Origin: Ilex aquifolium
Lineage: Eukaryota; Streptophyta; Magnoliopsida; Aquifoliales; Aquifoliaceae
Direction: 5' to 3'
NCBI GenBank assembly: GCA_951799425.1
Contig: OX637393.1
Location: 33,533,244 to 33,597,243, forward strand
DNA: 64,000 nucleotides
Below the pieces are notes generated by a model. It had not been told where the DNA came from and searched no databases. It worked only from the letters and a program-made list of their open reading frames with translations. A program made the translations under genes and the position numbers. Shown here piece after piece: positions 58,795 to 64,000 of this stretch. Numbering within the stretch: the stretch's first letter is position 1; each line of letters starts with the position of its first letter.

Positions 58795-60960
58795 GTTCTA
58801 TTAGTGGTTGTGGTTGTTACTGTGATTGTTACTGTGATCATATGGTTGTTACTGTGATCATGTGGCTATCTAATTCACATTACTGTCGAGTTCCATAGAA
58901 TTTTGATAGTGACTGTGGTTGTTACTGTGATCATGGCTGTCTAGTTCACGTTATTGTCTAGTTTCGTACAATTTTGACAGTAACTGTGACTATTACTACT
59001 ATCGTGTTGTTGTTACTGTGCTCGTGTTGCTGTCTAGTCCGCCACCACTCTATGTTCCAATCCTGCTATCTTCCGTATCAACTCCATTACCAATCATCGT
59101 CCCTTATAGCATCTCCAACCTTGACTCAAATGTAGACTCAAATTTAAATTTGAGTCAAAATGACCTAAAAAACTTCTCCAACTTTGGACTCAAACCTATA
59201 CCAAATCAAGGCAAAATTTATTCTGGACCAAATTGAAACAGACTCAAATTTTATACCAAATTTCTAACAGTAACTTTTTAACCTATCCAAAACTAAAAAA
59301 CTTATTTAACTACTTGTTCTCTGTCTCTTCTTTACTACACTGCTTCCATTGCCGACCACCACCGAAGTTTTCACAAATCATTTGAAGACTTGTAGGTAAG
59401 TTTTTTGTTTTTCATCTTCCATCTTCTTAATTTCTTGTATTTTTCAAAACTCTAATCTCACACATCTTTCATACTATATAAACCCTAAGCTTACCCATCA
59501 AAATTTTCTTTGATTTTTTCGAGTTAAAACACTATCTGTAGTACAATTTCAGACTACCGATTCTTCTTGAAATTTTAAGTCTTTGGTACCTACAAATTTA
59601 GAAATTTTGTCATTTTATTTCTTCAATCTTCCATTTTTGTTAAAAACATATGTTTTTGTGTTCTTCAGACCATGCCAATATTAACTATTTTTTTTTCTTT
59701 ATCTGAATTTATAAAAAATGGTAAGGGATTAGAATAATCTTAGAATTCTGGGATGGTTTCTTTATTTTCATGTAGTGTTGTATACATATTCATTTTTTTT
59801 TTTTTTTTGAATTATCCATTTGTGGAGAGATGAAAGTTTCATTTATATTATCAAATATTATGATTTGAATGTCACAAAAAAATGAGTTTTGAGATAAGAA
59901 GAGAATTTTTTTAAAATATTTGAGTAGATATTTGAGTTTGTCCATTAAAGTACTCTATACCAAATCAAGTTTTTTACTCAAATTTGAGTCTAAATTTGAG
60001 TCATGGTTAGAGATGCACTTATACCTCAACGACACGGGCATTGTTGTTACTGTGACAGTGACTGTTACTGTTACTGTGTCGCTGTTACTATTACTGTGTT
60101 ATTTTCTTGTTGTTACTGTTCATTTTGTAATATAGCTATTTATGTCATTAAAAGTAAATTAGTCTTTGTCTTTAATTGTCCTTTAAGCCCCAAAAAGAAC
60201 GCGTCTGTCCTTTTTGTCCCAAAAGTACACAACTATAGACCAGCCTCCAACAAACCCAATATTTAGGTTGAATTGTAAATCTTGATGTTATTTTTATTTA
60301 GTTTAAATTTTTTGGACAATAAAATTTGAATAATGACAACAAAATTCACTATATTTGTCACTGTCACTGTCACTATGGCAGTTATTGTGTTGTGTGGCGA
60401 TTTAGTTCACGTTACTGCCTGATTTCGTAGAATTTTGACAGTGACTATGGCTGTTACTGTGATCGTGTGGTTGTCTACTTCACATTACTGTCTACGTCCA
60501 TAGAATTTTGACAGTGACAGTGGTTGTTACTGTGATTGTGTTCTTGTTACTGTGATCGTATTCATGTTACTATGATCATGTTACTGTCTAGTTTACCACC
60601 ACTCTATGCTCCAGCCCTGTCATCTTCTAAAGTACCTCCATTCCCAGTCATCGTCCCTTGCACCCCACCCATACAGGCATTACTGTTAATGTGATTGTGT
60701 TACTGTGATAGTGACTATTATTGTGTCGTTGATACTGTTACTTTGTCGTCGTTATTATTAATGTCCTGTTGTTACTGTGTCGCTATTACCGTCATCATCT
60801 TGTTATTACTGTTCATTTTGTAATATAGCTATTTATTTCATTAAGGATAAATTAGTCTTTATATTTTTAGTTGTCCTTTAAGTCCCAAAAAAAACGCATA
60901 TGTCCTTCTCTCAAAAGTCCACAAGTGTAGACTGGCTTCCAAAAAGTCTAAAAACTTCAC
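58795..60960 (+). repeat. Duplicated GTTACTGTGA-rich repeat region
   Basis: Two diverged direct copies, about 58795-60260 and 60340-60960. Each begins with a degenerate array of the decamer type GTTACTGTGA. Then come CATAGAATTTTGACAGTGAC-like blocks, a unique block (CACCACTCTATG...CATCGTCCCTT) and an end block starting AATATAGCTATTTAT (60128 and 60822). The first copy is longer because of an inserted MITE-like element. The family is not recognised. No protein-coding capacity. Confidence 0.75.
59109..60017. mobile_element. MITE-like element with about 46-bp terminal inverted repeats
   Basis: Left end GCATCTCCAACCTTGACTCA (59109) is the inverted complement, with few mismatches, of the right end (...TGAGTCATGGTTAGAGATGC, ending near 60017). 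The inverted repeats extend about 46 bp and contain ACTCAAATTTGAGT palindromes. CTTATA flanks both sides (59103-59108 and 60018-60023). The paralogous repeat copy near 60655 is uninterrupted, giving an empty site. No transposase is present. Superfamily left open, because a TTA duplication of PIF/Harbinger type also fits. Confidence 0.8.
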
Positions 60961-62400
60961 ATGCGAGCCTATAAAGAAAAATAACTGACTGGCTTCGTGT
61001 TTTATCACAATAACTTTAATCGACTGTCAAAAATATTTGGTCTCTATTGCCGATATAGGATCCTTTAAAATCGCAGATTTTTCTTCATGATTTTGCATCA
61101 CCGCCTTCCATGGCAAGGTATGACTTCGAAAAACCAAAAATATATTTCATTTTTCTAGTTCAAAACCTTCTTGGCCAGTTTTCATCAATTACATACCCCC
61201 AATGATTAGAAGCTATATGGCAACCAAAGTGATAAGAGAATGCAGGGGTCAAAACCAAAGGATCGAAGCTATCAGTCTATGATATTGCCAACCAAACAGG
61301 TAGGTATCTTCATAATCTCTGTGTGACTGATATACAGTTAGCTTTCCAACTCTGGAAATGTTCTCAAAGGGTCATGCCTACAATATTCCTTATCCATGTT
61401 ACATTCATTATTGGACATTTCAAACAGGTGTAGTCATAGAATTCTCTTATAGAGACATAGGAAAAGAAGAAAGCACACAAGAATTGATTACTTTAAAGTG
61501 AGAGACCCCTCAATCGAAAACTAAAATCAGATATTTATCTTCAAAGAAATCCAATCAACATGTCAACCATACCCTAGTCCAAAGACCGCGTTGATGTTCA
61601 AAGAGCATCGTCTACATAAAGTTTTTTGGACATGACAACGAGCGTATACAAAATAATTCTTGTACAATACAGTATAATCAGATATAGTAACAATGAGATT
61701 GTAATTAATAATCAGATGTAGTAACGAAAACAAATTCAAATCTCAGTATCGTATTCCAGACTATTTTTCCATAAAACGGTAAGCGGACAATCATGAACAT
61801 ACCACAACCAACCATCGATGCAATCAAATGACAAAACCTGGACTTGATACTCAAGTTTTGTATGACTGTACCCTATGCTATTTACAGGATGATTAATTTC
61901 TTTCCCTTCATCTTTTTTCTATGATAGTATGAAGCTACTAGCGTCAGATGCAAATATGGCTGTTTAAGAACTACTTTGGGGCTAATTGAACTGTTCAAAT
62001 CAGGCTATCATTTTATGCACCAGGTTTGAAGAATAAAAACTCCCGTTAATAGTGTGAATTCAAATTTATACGCCTAATACAAGCCATGATCATGCACGAA
62101 GTCTTGATTCATCTCGTAATTTCTCATTGACAGCTCTGCATAGACAAAGATGATGCATACTTCGAGAGTGTATTAACAAAAAATGATGTACAAAGAACTA
62201 TGACAATCAAATAGAATGGAAGTGACAGCACAAAATTAGGAATTACAAACAATGTTTCAAGCATCATCATGAAATGTGATTGTTTGGCTAAAATTCTAAA
62301 AATCATCCGTGTAGTTTAAGGCATGCTATAGATTTCTATTAAACAAAAGAATCAAGAATTAAATTTCTAAAGGTTATGGAAACGAGTTCATTCAGCAGAT
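60961..62400. other. Intergenic DNA downstream of the trehalose synthase gene
   Basis: AT-rich, with no recognisable gene or repeat boundary. The right end (about 62300-62636) probably contains the 3' UTR of the minus-strand gene that follows. Confidence 0.5.
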
Positions 62401-62636
62401 GGAACTATGAAAACCTGAATCAACTAATTTTGGTAAATTTCCAACTATTGGTGTTGAGATGACCTGTAAAAGTAAGTATGTTCTGTACAAAGCTGTGTAT
62501 CTCACTGGCTCTAGATTATGCCTGCCCCTTCGAAAACAGACAACAATAGAGAGCAAGCATTCTGCTCTGAACTTGGCGCCAAATGCCCTCTCTTAACGGC
62601 AGAGACTTGAATGATCTCTCCTAGTTGTCAATCCTA

Positions 62637-64000
62637 TCAAAGAGACCCTTCAAATGAGACTTGGAAATGAGCAGACTTTGGTTTCTGTGAGGATGTTGCT
62701 GCGACAAGGCCTTGCAGCATCCTAATTACTTCAACTGTATCATCAAGGTAGTATTTTGCCATACTTGGTTTCTGACCAACTGTGCACACGAATACTTCTG
62801 CTATGGCAGGCAAGGACGGGTTGGCAACTGAGCTTGCAATGCTCTCAAACATGTCTTCATCTGAACGATCATCGCCTATGCACACCACAAAATCTGGCGG
62901 CTTCCCTCTACTCTGTATGGTTGCAATAAGACTCTCCACCACTACACCTTTGCTCACACCCTGCAATACCAATGATTAGCATTAGCACAGATAAAAGAAT
63001 AGATTCAAACAGAAATGATCTAATAATAACTAAAAAGTCAAGAATTGTTGAATTGTACCTAAACTTTAATCAAACAAACCTATATACAATAACCATATAA
63101 AAAAAGAGCTAATAAATATTTGATCATAATAATATCCCAGCAAGTTCATCCCAAGATTATTTGGAAATTACAACCACATACTATCACGTATAAATCGATA
63201 AATCACAAATAACTACTAATTGAGTTCTTCTTGCAATTAGACAATCATTCCTAGTTTCTTTGCATATTTTCACGGGATTATAAATGATCGTTATGTTATG
63301 GAATGCTCCCATGTCCTACCCTCCCTCTTTCAAAATAAGAGTAACAAACGGGGAAGGAGTTGGAGTTGGGGTTTGGGGTTTTTTTTTTTTTTGGGGGGGG
63401 TATCCTGCATGACTATTCCAACTTCTGTTTATATTGGAATCCCTCCCAAGTAGTGCATGTTGTTATTTCAAAATGTTCCCAGAGCAAATAATTGTTCAAT
63501 AGATATGCTTTACACCTGTGGTTTCACTTCAACAATGTACTGGCCTCTTTTAACAACTACAGGCTCGTTAGCAAGAACATTCTCCAAGTGATCTAGAAGC
63601 TCCTTTGCTTGCCATGTCCCAAAGTCAGGGTCAGCTTCTTGATGGTGCCACACTAAAGCACTTTCTTTCTGTTCTATGAAAGAGCCATCTGTTGCCTCCG
63701 TATAATGCTCCATTACTGGCAACGCCATCTTTTTCCAGTCGACATCCATTGCTAACGTGCAGGACTCCCACTGGGAATCTCTAGTCCACCTGAGGATAGC
63801 AAGAGACCCAAATTAAACAGAGGAAACATCATTACAAAGAGAACAACAGGAATCCCATGACAATGATTCAATATATCAAAGAACCACAATGTTACCTAGT
63901 AAAGTAACCATGTTCTGCAGATAGGCCAAGTCTTTCACATGGGGAGAACCATTTGCTCAGAGAGTCCTTTCCTCTGCCACTCACTATAAAAACAACATTT
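62637..64000 (-). CDS. Class II trehalose-6-phosphate synthase/phosphatase-like protein, 3' exons
   Basis: Three exons of a minus-strand gene that continues off the right edge: 64000-63896, 63789-63516 and 62960-62637 (TGA stop), joined by GT-AG introns of 106 and 555 bp. The junctions keep frame: AG plus G forms an Arg codon, and the second junction gives VKPQ then GVSKG. The peptide covers the C-terminal phosphatase-like (HAD) domain: FIVSGRGKDSLSKWF, AEHGYF, ADPDFGTWQAKELLDHLE, the VKPQGVSKG box, GDDRSDEDMFE and CTVGQKPSMAKYYLDDT. This is typical of plant class II proteins (TPS5-11 type). They carry both synthase and phosphatase regions, usually lack clear synthase activity, and act in sugar signalling. 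No lesion is seen. Confidence 0.93.

Noticed and set aside
60003-60266. Frame with a Val-Thr repeat and Cys-rich tail
   Set aside because: This is the translation of the GTTACTGTGA repeat and has no domain similarity.

Overview
This window is nuclear DNA of a flowering plant with a repeat-rich genome, most likely a eudicot; I cannot name the species. Almost all of it, about 1-56.9 kb, is nested and broken Ty3/gypsy LTR retrotransposons. The only host gene is the 3' end of a class II trehalose-6-phosphate synthase gene on the minus strand at the right edge (62.6-64.0 kb, three exons visible).

Layout. 1-10.5 kb: a minus-strand Tekay-like (chromovirus) tandem remnant (F), in which one LTR (648-2021) has internal sequence on both sides. 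Two solo LTRs with perfect 5-bp target duplications sit inside it: H (2956-5297, ACTAC) and G (6556-9052, ACATA). 10.48-10.73 kb: an inverted scrap of an Athila-like 3' end. 10.73-19.4 kb: a decayed plus-strand Athila-like element C with gag, PR-RT-RH-IN and a third ORF. 19.4-41.8 kb: a minus-strand Tekay chromovirus A (initiator-Met primer site, chromodomain integrase). Its 3' LTR is split by a very young minus-strand Athila-like element B (20009-33903, duplication GGCTT, identical-length 1,963-bp LTRs with five differences seen). A's 5' LTR is cut and joined at a CCAA microhomology to an orphan B-type LTR (D). 43.0-56.1 kb: three LTRs and two complete plus one truncated internal region of a non-coding Tat/Retand-like element (I) in direct tandem; its only recognisable coding trace is an RNase H fragment. 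One unit holds a further solo LTR (E, duplication CTCGC). 56.1-56.9 kb: an inverted relative of E. 58.8-61.0 kb: a duplicated GTTACTGTGA-rich repeat, one copy of which carries a MITE-like element.

How the parts relate. The insertion order can be read directly: C' then C, then A into C, then B into A. The most striking pattern is that eight LTR families or subfamilies (A, B, C, D, E, F, G, H) each carry a compact cluster of short perfect palindromes centred on CpG (TACCGGTA, CGTCCGGACG or CGTTCGAACG types). The same motif occurs in different lineages, while the flanking bases or the whole motif differ between close relatives. In E, F and H the cluster lies 50-70 bp upstream of a TATA box. In B a second copy of the LTR cluster lies upstream of a TATA box and of ORF3, whose product has a basic N-terminus and an acidic C-terminus with no membrane segment. 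I propose, as inference only, a fast-evolving cis-element (and possibly a trans-factor) system controlling these retrotransposons.
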